DNA of 64,000 bases, from the NCBI GenBank assembly GCA_001936135.1, contig CP012818.1, positions 1,488,001 to 1,552,000 on the forward strand. Direction: 5' to 3'. A model generated the notes under the pieces. That model was not told the DNA's origin, searched no databases, and saw only the letters and a program-made list of their open reading frames with translations. A program made the position numbers and the translations under genes. The DNA comes from Saccharomycopsis fibuligera x Saccharomycopsis cf. fibuligera (Eukaryota; Ascomycota; Saccharomycetes; Ascoideales; Saccharomycopsidaceae). Below are positions 20,663 to 32,366 of the stretch, in pieces. Numbering within the stretch: the first letter of the stretch is position 1; each line of letters begins with the position of its first letter.

Positions 20663-22174
20663 CAGGAACTAAGAGAGGCAGCACATGCATACAGTTGCTG
20701 GCCGCTGTTGTTCTGAACTTGTCTCTAACGACTTATACTATAGTATACTATAAATTACACTGTTGATTCTTTTTTTCGTTTTTATAGTCACTGAGAACAG
20801 GCCCCGGGCACCCAGCAGGGCAGCCGAGCGCGGGCGCGTGCGTTAGTCACATGGTGGAACTATACGTTGCTTGTTTCCTTTGGAATGTTTTAACTTACAC
20901 GCTGCCGTCACCTGCTAGCGGCACTCACTACAAATCAGCGAAGTCCGCGGAACAATAGCGGCTTGGGCCACTTTGCAAGCCAAGGCGCATGTGGAAACCG
21001 CGGTTTGTGTAGCAATGGCAAGCTCCGGCACGCAAGAGGCTTAAGGTTTCTGTTCTACGAGCTCCTGAGGCCTCTTCCAACGGGGCCGCGGCGTGCCGAC
21101 GTTCCGCATGGGGCCAATGGCACACAAGGCAAAGCGAGAACCGCAACCAACCGCTTGGGTCAATCGAGCAGAGCCGGCAAAAGCTGCCAAACGCTTTGGA
21201 GCAGTTTTGCCATCTGTGCAGCGGGAAAAGAAAGCGTGTTTTTGCACAGCTACTATGCTGGCCGTGCTTTGGCAGCAGCGTCGACTCTCGCTAAGCGCGC
21301 GCGGCGTGGGCCGCACCGGTGGCTGGTACAGTTGCGGTTTTGCTTACCGTGCCACACCGCAGCGGCCGATGCGCTCATACGGCCATTCACCTGTTCCCCT
21401 TCGGGTCGAGCGTCCCCGGCTGCCGTGGGCAGGCGAGTCTTGCTCACCCTCAGCGGGAGCCGCGTGCGAGCGTGGGAGCGTGCGAGCGTGGGAGCGTGCG
21501 TGTGTTGTTGCTTGGGGGAGCTGTCAAACACAGCACACCAAACATGTTTATGTTGCAGCTGCTGTTACCGGTTGGCGTTTGCGGAGTGCGGCGGCGCCGG
21601 AGAAAGACGCGTTTTACTACCCCGGTTTTTTTCCCACCGCTTCCGCAAACCTTGCAACGACGGGTGTGGGCCGCACCGTGCCATCCATACTATAACGTAC
21701 GTTGGCGGTTTCCCACTTCGTCAGGAGCTGGTCACCGTCGCCTGCAGTGCGGTAGCGTATGTGTCTGTGCTTGTGTCTGTGTCTGTGTCGGCCACATGCC
21801 TCTGTAAAGCTGCGATTATTGGCGCTCGCGCTACCCAGCAGCTCCCTGCCAAACGAGTTCCGCAGAGCACCAGTAGGACCCGCGATTATGGTCCGGAAGG
21901 AGCCGGGGCCCGCCGCAGGGCAGTACGGTCTACCCCACACTGGGGCGCCGCCGGCAAGCGCCGTTGTGCGCCGTCTTGCTGCCCTACACACACACAACAA
22001 ACAATTGACGATATTGTATATACACAGCACCAAAAAAAAAAAAAAAAAATTACACTGTTTCTTTTGGCTCGCCAACCTTAATTGTCCAGTGGAGGCAAAA
22101 AAAACCTTCTTCCTCCAAAATAACCTACACGCTCTCGACTATAGACACTTTTTTCTCTGCCCCTATTTGTGCCA

Positions 22175-22183
22175 TGTATATAA
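22175..22183 (+). promoter_or_regulatory. Candidate TATA box of AGC1
   Basis: tatataaaa, about 660 bases before the AGC1 ATG and followed by C/T-rich DNA resembling a yeast leader. Motif and position only. Confidence 0.35.
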
Positions 22184-22433
22184 AAACAGCGCGATGGCGC
22201 CGCCACTGGGTTTTTCCTTCGCTTCGTTTCTTTTCTCCAAACTCCCCGGTATCGATCTTCTCAGCTCACTTACCTACTCTCACCTTCTACAATATTGTTG
22301 TTTTCTTTCCCTCTGTCTGTGCGTTTAACCATCGATCGCAACCAGCCCTTGTGCCATAGAATGCGTCTTGTTTATCAATGATCAGTCGCTCAACCAAATA
22401 TTGACACCGTCCTTCTGCCAGTAAAAAGTTAAG

Positions 22434-22456
22434 GAAATAAATAAATAAATAAATAA

Positions 22457-22500
<44 letters not shown>
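22434..22500. repeat. (AAAT)n followed by 42-base poly-A
   Basis: About six AAAT/AATA units grade into an uninterrupted A homopolymer (22459-22500) in the AGC1 upstream region. Confidence 0.9.
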
Positions 22501-22504
<4 letters not shown>

Positions 22505-22838
22505 CCAGAAACAAAAGAGCCTCATTGCCCAAAAAAGTTCTATATTACTTTCACACTTTGTTTTGCCACAAAACACGCGCTCGTTAACACTTGCTTTGGC
22601 CTGTTTCAGTTTTACCTCCAGAACGTCAGACACTCCGTTTTTGTTGCGCTGAGTTCAGCTCATACACCCTGAGCCCAACTACACCATCAAGCACTTTACA
22701 TACACATAGAAGACAGTGCGTACTGCGGATTTCTGCGGATTTCTGCGATTTTCCCCGAACACCGACAAGAACCACTGCCAATTAGCTTTTCTGCTTTTTT
22801 GCGTTTTCGCTTGCAGCTCCCACCAATACCCGACCGCA

Positions 22839-25325
22839 ATGTCGCTACAGCACTCCTCCACAGATTTGGAGTCAATCTTCAATTTCTACTCCAAGGGCGC
22901 CACAACATTGTCCTACAATGACTTCATCAAGTTGTTCAGCTACTTGACTGGCTCGTCCTCCTCTTCTGCCCAGTCCCCGCTTGTCCATCCTGGCGCTGCC
23001 GGAGACGAGTCGGCTTTGAAAAACAACAACTTCGGTGTTTTCTTTTTGATTGCTGACGAGGACTTGAAGGGATACTTGACAAAGAGCGACTGGATAAATT
23101 TCGTCAAGTTGTTCAATGAAGACAATTCTCAGTTCAAGTTGATCTGGAAGTTTTTCAGCAAGTTCCACTCGAATAAAAATAAAAACAACCATCAGCCGTC
23201 GTTCTGGGAAAAGTGGTTCAAGAAGCCAAACTCCGGAAGTCTGACAGGTACACACATTTCCACTTCTGTGTCCGATCCCTCTGCGGCTGCGTCTACGGGT
23301 GCGTCTACGGGTGCGGCTGCGGCTGCGGCTGCATCAGCTCCACCATTTGCCGCGGAAAACGAAAAAATATTGATTAACCAATTCACCGAGACCTTGAAGA
23401 ATTTGGAGTTGTTTACCAGCAAAAATCCAGGTCGGACCATGAATAAAAGCAAGCCGGACCAGCCCCAATTTGACGTTGATGAAATAAATTGGGCCAAAAT
23501 CAACGATTTGATTCACTTGCATTATTTGCAGAAATCAAACTCGGACTACATCAACTACAATGATTTGAACAACTTGATTATCAACGAATTAAACAACGAA
23601 CGAATCATCAACTTTTTCGAGGTAAACAAAAACTCCAAATCTTTTGTTGACAAGGCCAAGTTTGCAAAGTTGGTTGACCATTTATACTCCCACAAGATTG
23701 ACAGCTCTTTCTTGAATTTTGTGTTGCAAAGTAAAGAGAATGACGAGTTCTCTTTCAATGACGTTAAATTGGTTTCTAACTTGTTGTGCAAGTATTTCCT
23801 TATTGACAGATTGATTGCTCACTACAAAAGTGCAGCACATGGATCATTTGGCGAGTTTTTAAACAATAGTATCCACAATAATGTTTTTACAGAATACGAG
23901 GTCAACTTGTTGAACGAGTTCGTGGGCTCTCATGAATCTAAAAACGGTATCATCATCAACAATTACATGCCGTTGATTACGCTGGCAAGCGGCGCCGTCA
24001 GAAATGGTGGTGGTGGTGGTAGTAGTAGTGGTAGTAGTAGTAGCATCGATGCTATAGCTGCTACTGAAAATGCCACTACCGCAGCTGTAGCTACTGTTGC
24101 CGCAAAGAAGCTTGAGAAGACCGGTAATCTTTTTGCTTTGTTCCAGTCAATGTACAACTTTGGTCTCGGTGCTGTTTCTGGTGCCATCGGCGCTACAATA
24201 GTCTATCCAATTGACTTGGTAAAAACAAGAATACAAGCTCAGAGAAACGCTACTGGTTCTTCGCCAAAACAATACAAGAACTCGATTGACTGCTTTGCCA
24301 AGATTATTGGTAGGGAAGGTCCATTAAAGTTATACTCTGGTCTTGTTCCACAGCTTGTGGGAATTGCCCCAGAAAAAGCAATTAAGCTTACTATGAACGA
24401 TTTGGTGAGAGGTTTGACCAAAAACAAAGAAACTGGTACTATTCCTCTTTACGCTGAAATATTAGCTGGTAGTTCTGCAGGTGGCGCTCAAGTTATTTTC
24501 ACCAACCCATTGGAAATTGTTAAAATCAGATTGCAAATTCAGGGGCAGTTGATTGGCAAATTGAATGCTGATGGTGAAGTGATTGTTAAAAGAAGCGCCA
24601 TGCAAATTGTGAGACAATTGGGTTTGGCTGGCCTTTATAAAGGGGTTGGTGCCTGCCTTTTGAGAGATGTGCCTTTTTCTGCCATTTATTTTCCAACATA
24701 TGCTCATTTGAAGTCCTACTTCATTAACAACAATAACAAGTCACATCTTCACGTGAAGAAGCCGAGTCACGAAAATATTAGAACTTGGCAATTATTGGCT
24801 GCTGGTGCAGTTGCCGGTATGCCAGCTGCATATCTCACAACTCCTTGTGATGTTATCAAGACTAGACTTCAGTTGGAATCTAAGAAGGGTGAAATTCAAT
24901 ACAAGGGCATTTTTGATGCTGCCAAAGTTATTTATAAAACTGAAGGCTTGAGTGCATTTTTCAAAGGTGGCCCAGCTAGAGTGTTTAGATCCTCACCCCA
25001 GTTTGGATTCACCTTGGCTTCTTATGAGCTCTTGCAAAGAGTAATTCCGTATGAGCAAACATCAAGCGCAGCAGCTAGTTTGTTTAGCGGCAAAAAAAGA
25101 AGTATCAGCAATGAGTCGGTTAAGGGATTTAGCAGCGGTACTCTCAACTCCAATTTCCGCAGTTTAGATTCAGCAGAATCAGAAGCTACCCCCGGCAATA
25201 AGTATTGGGTTAAGAGCGTTCAAACGTTAGACTTGTTTAGAGATATCAGTCCAAGCGTCAATAACTTTGACTATGATAGTTATAAGCAGTTTAAGAACCT
25301 TTATGGATCCAATAGTAAAAAATAA
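22839..25325 (+). CDS. AGC1: Mitochondrial aspartate/glutamate carrier type protein
   Basis: The first ATG in frame (22839) gives 828 residues, near the 902 of yeast Agc1. The N-terminal half is regulatory and partly EF-hand-like ([18 protein letters not shown]), with Ala- and Gly/Ser-rich insertions. The C-terminal 350 residues form a mitochondrial carrier with three repeats: signatures [10 protein letters not shown] (near residue 457), [11 protein letters not shown] (near 557) and [11 protein letters not shown] (near 669). Members sit in the inner mitochondrial membrane and exchange glutamate and aspartate, feeding the malate-aspartate shuttle and nitrogen metabolism. A long N-terminal extension on a carrier domain separates this from simple carriers. 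The frame is open a further 41 codons upstream without an ATG, so the downstream ATG is preferred. A C-terminal extension of about 100 Ser-rich residues follows the carrier. Confidence 0.9.
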   Translation: MSLQHSSTDLESIFNFYSKGATTLSYNDFIKLFSYLTGSSSSSAQSPLVHPGAAGDESALKNNNFGVFFLIADEDLKGYLTKSDWINFVKLFNEDNSQFKLIWKFFSKFHSNKNKNNHQPSFWEKWFKKPNSGSLTGTHISTSVSDPSAAASTGASTGAAAAAAASAPPFAAENEKILINQFTETLKNLELFTSKNPGRTMNKSKPDQPQFDVDEINWAKINDLIHLHYLQKSNSDYINYNDLNNLIINELNNERIINFFEVNKNSKSFVDKAKFAKLVDHLYSHKIDSSFLNFVLQSKENDEFSFNDVKLVSNLLCKYFLIDRLIAHYKSAAHGSFGEFLNNSIHNNVFTEYEVNLLNEFVGSHESKNGIIINNYMPLITLASGAVRNGGGGGSSSGSSSSIDAIAATENATTAAVATVAAKKLEKTGNLFALFQSMYNFGLGAVSGAIGATIVYPIDLVKTRIQAQRNATGSSPKQYKNSIDCFAKIIGREGPLKLYSGLVPQLVGIAPEKAIKLTMNDLVRGLTKNKETGTIPLYAEILAGSSAGGAQVIFTNPLEIVKIRLQIQGQLIGKLNADGEVIVKRSAMQIVRQLGLAGLYKGVGACLLRDVPFSAIYFPTYAHLKSYFINNNNKSHLHVKKPSHENIRTWQLLAAGAVAGMPAAYLTTPCDVIKTRLQLESKKGEIQYKGIFDAAKVIYKTEGLSAFFKGGPARVFRSSPQFGFTLASYELLQRVIPYEQTSSAAASLFSGKKRSISNESVKGFSSGTLNSNFRSLDSAESEATPGNKYWVKSVQTLDLFRDISPSVNNFDYDSYKQFKNLYGSNSKK

Positions 25326-25661
25326 GATATATTGTGCAGTGGCGATTATATCGAAAAAAAAAAAAAAAAAGATTGTCAAATAACAATAACAATAGTTTGC
25401 TTTAAAAAACCAAAAATCTGTACTATAATTTTTTTTTCTCCTAATGACGAATTTCAACGATACTTTAGCTCTACATTAATTTTCCAAAGCCCCAATTAAA
25501 GGCACTTGCTTACCATTATACGTTTATTTATTTTATTTTATTTTATTTTATTTTTTTTTTGTGTTTTTTTCCAATTCAAATATACTATTTTTATGCATTC
25601 ATGAATACACTGATAAAATTGACTTGTGATTTTTACTTTGTTTCCATGGGTTGTGCTTTCT

Positions 25662-25715
<54 letters not shown>

Positions 25716-26930
25716 TTGGTCACTGCGCCTTTACACAATCAAATCAAAATTGTTGTTTTTTGCCATTTAATTGCTTCGTTTCCTTCATTTTTTGTTATTT
25801 CCACTGTTAGTCAGCCAAGTTATACATTAATCAGAATTTATTGCTTATTATAATTCAAAAATTTATGTAGTTTAAATTTTTTCAGCCTTTAGCGCATCTT
25901 GCAAAGCAGAATTTTAACTTCTAACCCAACCTTTCCTATATACTTGTACTTTGAACAGATGTGAAATTCTTTTTTTACTTTTATCATCACCTTCATCGTT
26001 ACCATTACCACTACATTGCTTTACAACTGATAATGGTTTACTATATCGGGTAGCGTTAAAGCTGCATGTATATGATGGCGAGGAATGTCGCCATGGTGAG
26101 ATGTTCGCAGCTAGGTGTTCAGAAGCAGGGTAACAATGAGTCTTCGGGGTTACTGCACAGGTGCAAACGGATGCGAAACAGCAAAAATAAAAAAAAAGTC
26201 AGCGACATTGTTTTTTGTCGCTTTAGTCGGCGACGGGGTGGATACGTGCGCGTTTATTATTTCATTCGGTCAGTCAACTTGTTAAGGATTTCTACATACA
26301 TGTCTTACACCAAGCATTACTACAATTACAGTTAGAATTACAACCGCAATTGAACACAATTCTCTTTTTTTAGGAAAACAAGCATACGAAGTAGAATAGC
26401 TTGGTATAGAGGTTGAACTAGAAAGATTGTTTACGAAGGGAAAAAAAGAAAAGAAAAGAGAAATAGAAAAGATAAGCAGCCGGCTCTTTGGTGATTTTTT
26501 TATTTTTTTATTTCTTATTTTTGCTCAACGAGAACGAAAAGATATAAAACATAAGAGTGGCAGGATACAGTTGTTTATTTTCTTTGCATCCAGCTAGCCG
26601 CCATACAAGATATATTGCAAAGACGTCTAGTTTTGGTTTAAAGATTCAAAACAGATTATATAAAACAAGATTACTGAGAGAAAAATATTACTGTCTTTGT
26701 CCATAGTGATTGACTTCCTAGTTGTGCTATTCTTTTTACTCATTGATTAGTGCCACATTTAACAACAAAGCTCACCATAACAGAGATAGATCTGCAAAGT
26801 TTTCAATTGAAATACAAAAATTCAACTACAATCTACGATCTTACGACTATTTGAGGAAAACAACAAGAAAAAAAAAAAAAAAAAAAAAAAGAAAACGAAA
26901 ACTTCACTCAACTATAATCAATAATCAATA
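25326..26930. other. Intergenic region AGC1 - XRN1
   Basis: 1.6 kb, A/T-rich. It contains poly-A (25354-25370), an (ATTTT)n tract (25526-25560) and a 49-base poly-T (25664-25712). An A-rich leader with a poly-A run at 26871-26890 lies immediately before the XRN1 ATG. No gene seen. Confidence 0.6.
25664..25712. repeat. Poly-T tract, 49 bases
   Basis: The longest homopolymer in the window, uninterrupted T in the AGC1-XRN1 spacer, 110 bases after an (ATTTT)n tract. Confidence 0.92.
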
Positions 26931-29900
26931 ATGGGTGTTCCAAAATTCTTCAAGTTTATTTCTGAGAGATGGCCTCTCATTTCCAAATTGATCGATGAGG
27001 ACCAGATTCCAGAATTCGACAACTTGTACCTTGATATGAATTCCATTCTTCACAACTGTACCCATTCAAGTGGTCAAAATTACGACGATTTGACCGAAAG
27101 TTTATCTGAGGATGAAGTCTATACTTCGATTTTTGCTTATATTGATCATCTATTCAACACGATAAAGCCGAAAAAAGTGTTTTACATGGCTATTGACGGG
27201 GTTGCTCCAAGAGCTAAGATGAATCAACAAAGATCCAGAAGATTTAGAACCGCGCTAGAAGCAGAAACTCAAAGGAAACAACAACAAGAACAAGAAGATC
27301 TCACGGGTATTGATTCTGGAAAGAAGGAAAAAGATCCTTCTAAAGCCTTTGATTCTAATGCAATTACCCCCGGTACAGAATTCATGGCTACTTTGAGTAA
27401 ACATTTGAAATTCTTTATCCATAAGAAAGTCACCACTGATGCTAATTGGCAAAACATTGATGTCATCTACAGTGGTCATGAAGTGCCTGGTGAAGGCGAG
27501 CATAAGATCATGAAATACATTAGAACCATGAAGCTACAGCCGGACTATGATTCCAATTTGAGACATTGTATATACGGGTTGGATGCTGATTTAATAATGT
27601 TGGGCATGGTGACCCACGATCCACATTTCTGCTTGTTGAGAGAAGAGGTAAAATTTGGACCTCAACGCGGTGACAAAAATAAAGGTGGGTCTACTCTTAA
27701 GAGTTTAGAAGAAGAAAAGTTCTACTTGTTGCACTTATCATTGCTTCGTGAATATTTGGAGTTAGAGTTTAGCGACTTGAAAAATTTCTTGAAGTTCAAC
27801 TACAATTTCGAAAAGCTTTTGGATGATTTCATCTTAATTATGTACGTTATCGGTAATGACTTCTTGCCGAATTTGCCAGATTTGCATATTAACAAAGGTG
27901 CTTTCCCATTATTGTTGAAAACTTTCAAAAAATTCTTGATCAATTCTGACGGTTATTTGAACGAGGACGGCAAGATAAATTTCCCAAGATTTAAGATCTG
28001 GTTAGATTACTTGTCATTGTTTGAGTATGAAAATTTTGAAAATGGGCATGTTGACATTGACTGGTTCAATAAAAAGTTAGATAACTTGTCTTTGAATAAC
28101 GAAAACAAAAAGAAATTGATAGAGTTGAAAAAGAAAAGATTTGAAGAACAAAACAAGAAAAGTGCTAAATTAGCCAACAAGACTAAGCTTGAAATGTTGC
28201 AACAAAAACAAAGACAACAAGCTAATGCTGCTGCTGCTGCTGGCAGCGGATTTCGTGCTTTGAAAGATGATGTTGAAAGTGCTGATGAAGACGAATTTGA
28301 CTTGTTAGACTCTAAGTTGGAAGAGTTCAGACAGTTTGACTTGAGCGATGAAGATCATACTTATAACAAATTATTTTCATTTGTGGAACCATGGTTGCTT
28401 AATATTTACTCCACCGACTCTGCCAGAATTGATGTTGAAAGCATTACCGACGATGAAATTCCAGAATTGGGTATTTCAAATCGTTTGGTTTCTGATAATG
28501 GGTCCTTGCCTTTTGAGTTCTTGAAGCAAATTGCTTATGACTTTGACTTGATTATTGTTCAAGATAATGAAAGTGGCTCCATAAGTTTGAAATTGGATAT
28601 TGGCGGCATAGATCCAAATGAAACTGTTGAAGAATATCAAGAAAGAATTCAGAATTATCATGAGTTGATTGAAAAATATGCCGCAAAGTTTGGTCAAGTC
28701 ACTGAAAAGGATATTGCTGAACTTAACAAGCAAATCCAAGATGCTGACAATAATGATGTTCAATTTGAGAATCTAAACAGCTATTTGGAAGATGAGAAAT
28801 TTGTTGATTGGAAAAACGCATACTATACCAGCAAGTTTGGTTTCAACTTGAACAACAAGGAAGAATTCTCCAAGCTTGCACACAATTATTTGGAAGGTTT
28901 GCAATGGGTGTTGTACTACTACTATAAAGGTTGTCCATCTTGGTCATGGTACTACAAATACCACTTCCCTCCAAGAATTTCAGACATTTCTGCAGGTATT
29001 ACTGAGGACTCAAAGATTGAGTTTCCAAAGGATAAACCATTCACACCATTCCAACAGCTTATGGGTGTTTTGCCAGCTAGATCTAATTTGTTGTTGCCAA
29101 AAGTTTACCGTCCATTGATGTTAGATCCAAACTCTCCAATTATTGATTTTTACCCAAATGAGGTTGAAGTTGACAAGAATGGTAAGACTGCTGAGTGGGA
29201 ATATGTTTTGAAGCTTTCTTTTGTGGACCAAGACAGATTGGTGCTGGCCATGAAACCAATTGAATCCAAATTAACCCCGGAAGAAAAACATAGAAATTCA
29301 TTTGGTCCAGATTTGATGTTCAAGTTCAACTCTCAAATCGAAAGATTCTACAAGTCTTCATTGCCTAATTCATTTAGAGATTTAGAAGGTGATCATTGTA
29401 TTGAGCTTGTGTTCGAATTACCACCAATTGACCCACATGCTGAGAAAAAGAACAGAGGTGACGATGATTATTACAGTGAAGATTTACAAGCTAAAGCATT
29501 CAATCATTTATGTCGCGGTGCTAAGACTGGCACTGAATTGTTACCAGGATTTCCGACTTTACAAACCATTCCATTCAGCCATCAATTGGCTATTGACTAT
29601 TTAGTGTTGTTCAATTTTCCATCTAGATCAGAATCCATGATCTTGACCCTCAACAACCCACATAAAGACTTATTAGAAAATGCGTCCATTGAAGACATTT
29701 GTGAAAAGTACTTGGGCAAAATTGTTTACTCTAATTGGCCATTCTTGAAAGAGACTAAAGTGATATCGATATCCGATGGATTGATTTCCTACTCTTTGGA
29801 CTCTAACAAGAGAATTGTCAAGGCTCCATTGGACGATACTGAAAGGTCATCTTTCAATGATAATGCCAAAAATATGATTAGAACCTATCATATCAACAAA

Positions 29901-32366
29901 GGTATCAAAATTGGTAAAGTTGATTTAATTTTTACTACTGTGACAACCAATGGCTTGATTCGTAACAAAGAAGGTGCTTACGTTAAGACATTTACCAAAA
30001 AGCAGGAAACATATCCATTCCAATTGATTGTTGATGATGTGGTAAACAAAGACGAAAGATTTCAAGAAAGACCACCAAAGCCAATCAATGTTGAATTTCC
30101 AGTAAATTCTAAAGTTACCTTTTTAGGTGATATTGCTTACGGTAATGAAGCAACGGTTCTTGGTTACAAATCTAACACAGAGTTGGTTTTGCAAGTTTCC
30201 AAAGTCTCTAAGGACGAAGAGCCAAATATTGGTGCTCAAAAAGCTTATAAAGAAAGACATTCCTTACGTTACTTCACTTCTGGTGAGGCTGCTCAGCAAT
30301 TACGTTTGCATCCCCTTTTCTTATCCAAACTTACTTCAAGTTACTTAATTGAGAATGCCAAGGGTAAAAGAGTTAATATTGGCTTGGATTTGAAATTTGA
30401 AGGCAAAAAGTTAAAAGTCTTAGGGTTTACTAGAAGAACCGATAGAGGCTGGACATACAGTTCTCTTGCTCTTAGTTTGATTGATGAGTATAGAAACTTG
30501 TTCCCAACATTTTTCAGAAACTTGGCAAATGCGTCAAAGGGTAATCAACGCGGCGGTCCACTAATCAATATTCAAGATTTATATCCAAAGGAAACTGATC
30601 CTTTGAAATTGAATGACAAACTCAAAAAGATTCTTGACTACTTAGAGGCCAAAAAGTCTAAATTCAATACTACCACTTTAGCCAGTGAATCATTGAACCG
30701 TGGTGATATTGCCGATATTGAGGAATACACTATCCAATACATTAGCAGAAAACACAATGAAATCACGAAGAATTTGAAAGGCGTGCCAATTGCTGCGATT
30801 TTGGATAACCAGAACTCTCAACAATTATTAAAGAAGCAATTCTTCAACCTTGGAGATCGTGTAGTGAATGTTTCGGATAGTGGTAAAGTTCCACTTTTTG
30901 CTAAAGGTACCGTTGTTGGCATTAACGTTCTTGATGAAAAAGTGTCATTGAATGTTGTTTTTGACTATCCATTGATTAACGGTAACTCTTTGAATGGGAG
31001 ATTGAGATCTACCAGAGGTATGGTTGTGGAAGCATCCCACTTGTTGAATTTGACTCACAAACAATTTATTTACCACAGTAAAGCATCTTTGGAAAAATCT
31101 AAGCATAGAGCTCCATATGGTAAAGATTATTTGCGTCATAATCAACCAGCTTCCAACAAGGGTAACAAAAAGCCACCGGTTAACGCTGCTGCCAGTAAGT
31201 CAAAGCCAAAGGGTGACAAGAAAGAATTATCCAAGGAAGAAAAAGAAAAATTGGAAAACGAAGCTAAGGAAAAAGAAGCTGGCAAGCGTGCTTTGTTAAC
31301 TTTACTCAAGAGGGCTAAAGGTGGTGATGAAGATGCTCAAAAGGCCGTTAATGAAAATGAAGGTGCAGTGAAGGCTCTTGATGATAAATCAAAGAAGACT
31401 AAGAAAGACACTAAGGCTCCTGCTGCTGCTCCTGCTATTTCCGCTGGTGCTACTCCCACTGATACTACATCTGTTGCTAAAGACACGACTAAGTCTACTG
31501 AAGACGATAAAAAGGAAACTGTAGAGAGGGCATCAAGTGGCGGAAGAAACATTGACAATGATAAAGCTGCCAAAGAAGTGTATGGTGCTATCATGAATGG
31601 TTTGTTGTCTGGTGGAACCTCTGCCTCAGCCCCAGCCCCACCGGCTCCAGGTAGCATTCCACCACCAAGCTTTTCTGGTCCTCCACCACCACAACAAGGC
31701 GGATACTATCCTCCACCACCACAAAACCCAATTCCTGGAGTCGGCTACCCACATCCATTTCCACCACCATCAAATGCTGCAGGATTTCCAATGGGCCCAC
31801 CACCACCTGGCGTCATTCCAGTTCCAACTGGTTTCCTTCCTAACGTACCTCAACCTCAAAATGCTGGTTCTAATACTGCTGCTACCACCGAATTGAAGTC
31901 TTTGCTTCAAGGCATTGGTGCTTTAAAAGTTGACCAAAATAATTCTGGTGGCTATCCACAGTATCCACAACAAGCACCTAATGGTATTAATAATATTCCA
32001 TTTTACAACAATGTGGCACCAGGTCAAGCTCCACATCAAGGTCAAAATGCTGACAACAATGGTCAAGGAGGTAGAAGATTTGACAATAATAACAATTTTG
32101 CCCGTGGTAGTGGCAAGAATAACTATAACAACAACTATTATCAAGGCCAAAATAACAACAACCGTTATCAACCTAACAATGGCAATTTCCGTGGCGGTAG
32201 AGGCGGAAGAGGCGGTTACAGAGGTAGCAACAGAGGTGGCAGAGGTGGCAGAGGTGGCCATCATCATCAAAGAGGCGGTCAGCAAAATCAAAGTCAGAAC
32301 CAAGGTCAAAAGGATGGTGTCTCCACAAAACCTGCTGACAATGCTGGTGCCGAAGCCCAAAGTTAA
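26931..32366 (+). CDS. XRN1: 5'-3' exoribonuclease Xrn1
   Basis: 1,811 residues beginning MGVPKFFKFISERWPLISKL, the invariant Xrn start. The conserved regions CR1 and CR2 carry the acidic metal-binding residues (DNLYLDMNSILHNCTH; PGEGEHKIMKYIR; YGLDADLIMLG). The D1-D4/SH3-like domains follow (PARSNLLLPKVYRPLM; the KVTFLGDIAYGNEATVLGY region). Xrn1 degrades decapped cytoplasmic mRNA from the 5' end and couples decay to transcription. Yeast Xrn1 has 1,528 residues; the extra length lies in a C-terminal tail of Lys/Glu/Ala-rich, Pro-rich (PPPPP, GYPHPFPPP) and Asn/Gly/Arg-rich (RGG, NNNNRY) sequence. Codon use is strongly biased (TTG for Leu, AGA for Arg), as expected of a well-expressed gene. 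Confidence 0.97.
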   Translation: MGVPKFFKFISERWPLISKLIDEDQIPEFDNLYLDMNSILHNCTHSSGQNYDDLTESLSEDEVYTSIFAYIDHLFNTIKPKKVFYMAIDGVAPRAKMNQQRSRRFRTALEAETQRKQQQEQEDLTGIDSGKKEKDPSKAFDSNAITPGTEFMATLSKHLKFFIHKKVTTDANWQNIDVIYSGHEVPGEGEHKIMKYIRTMKLQPDYDSNLRHCIYGLDADLIMLGMVTHDPHFCLLREEVKFGPQRGDKNKGGSTLKSLEEEKFYLLHLSLLREYLELEFSDLKNFLKFNYNFEKLLDDFILIMYVIGNDFLPNLPDLHINKGAFPLLLKTFKKFLINSDGYLNEDGKINFPRFKIWLDYLSLFEYENFENGHVDIDWFNKKLDNLSLNNENKKKLIELKKKRFEEQNKKSAKLANKTKLEMLQQKQRQQANAAAAAGSGFRALKDDVESADEDEFDLLDSKLEEFRQFDLSDEDHTYNKLFSFVEPWLLNIYSTDSARIDVESITDDEIPELGISNRLVSDNGSLPFEFLKQIAYDFDLIIVQDNESGSISLKLDIGGIDPNETVEEYQERIQNYHELIEKYAAKFGQVTEKDIAELNKQIQDADNNDVQFENLNSYLEDEKFVDWKNAYYTSKFGFNLNNKEEFSKLAHNYLEGLQWVLYYYYKGCPSWSWYYKYHFPPRISDISAGITEDSKIEFPKDKPFTPFQQLMGVLPARSNLLLPKVYRPLMLDPNSPIIDFYPNEVEVDKNGKTAEWEYVLKLSFVDQDRLVLAMKPIESKLTPEEKHRNSFGPDLMFKFNSQIERFYKSSLPNSFRDLEGDHCIELVFELPPIDPHAEKKNRGDDDYYSEDLQAKAFNHLCRGAKTGTELLPGFPTLQTIPFSHQLAIDYLVLFNFPSRSESMILTLNNPHKDLLENASIEDICEKYLGKIVYSNWPFLKETKVISISDGLISYSLDSNKRIVKAPLDDTERSSFNDNAKNMIRTYHINKGIKIGKVDLIFTTVTTNGLIRNKEGAYVKTFTKKQETYPFQLIVDDVVNKDERFQERPPKPINVEFPVNSKVTFLGDIAYGNEATVLGYKSNTELVLQVSKVSKDEEPNIGAQKAYKERHSLRYFTSGEAAQQLRLHPLFLSKLTSSYLIENAKGKRVNIGLDLKFEGKKLKVLGFTRRTDRGWTYSSLALSLIDEYRNLFPTFFRNLANASKGNQRGGPLINIQDLYPKETDPLKLNDKLKKILDYLEAKKSKFNTTTLASESLNRGDIADIEEYTIQYISRKHNEITKNLKGVPIAAILDNQNSQQLLKKQFFNLGDRVVNVSDSGKVPLFAKGTVVGINVLDEKVSLNVVFDYPLINGNSLNGRLRSTRGMVVEASHLLNLTHKQFIYHSKASLEKSKHRAPYGKDYLRHNQPASNKGNKKPPVNAAASKSKPKGDKKELSKEEKEKLENEAKEKEAGKRALLTLLKRAKGGDEDAQKAVNENEGAVKALDDKSKKTKKDTKAPAAAPAISAGATPTDTTSVAKDTTKSTEDDKKETVERASSGGRNIDNDKAAKEVYGAIMNGLLSGGTSASAPAPPAPGSIPPPSFSGPPPPQQGGYYPPPPQNPIPGVGYPHPFPPPSNAAGFPMGPPPPGVIPVPTGFLPNVPQPQNAGSNTAATTELKSLLQGIGALKVDQNNSGGYPQYPQQAPNGINNIPFYNNVAPGQAPHQGQNADNNGQGGRRFDNNNNFARGSGKNNYNNNYYQGQNNNNRYQPNNGNFRGGRGGRGGYRGSNRGGRGGRGGHHHQRGGQQNQSQNQGQKDGVSTKPADNAGAEAQS

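Larger units (their letters stand above)
20046..22838. other. 2.8-kb GC-rich intergenic region upstream of AGC1
   Basis: No convincing gene. It contains poly-T runs (20393-20413 and 38 T at 20623-20660), a markedly GC-rich block (about 20,800-21,980), (AAAT)n followed by 42 A at 22434-22500, and a TATATAAA box at 22175. A 372-codon plus-strand frame at 20963-22081 begins with TTG, is rich in Cys/Arg/Ala and overlaps other open frames; I read it as a product of base composition. Confidence 0.6.

Noticed and set aside
20963-22081. 372-codon open frame on the plus strand
   Set aside because: Starts with TTG, rich in Cys/Arg/Ala/Ser, overlaps other open frames on both strands in a GC-rich block. 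No family signature; best explained by few A/T-rich stop codons.
22716-25325. Longer AGC1 frame starting at 22716
   Set aside because: Begins with GTG; no ATG occurs until 22839.
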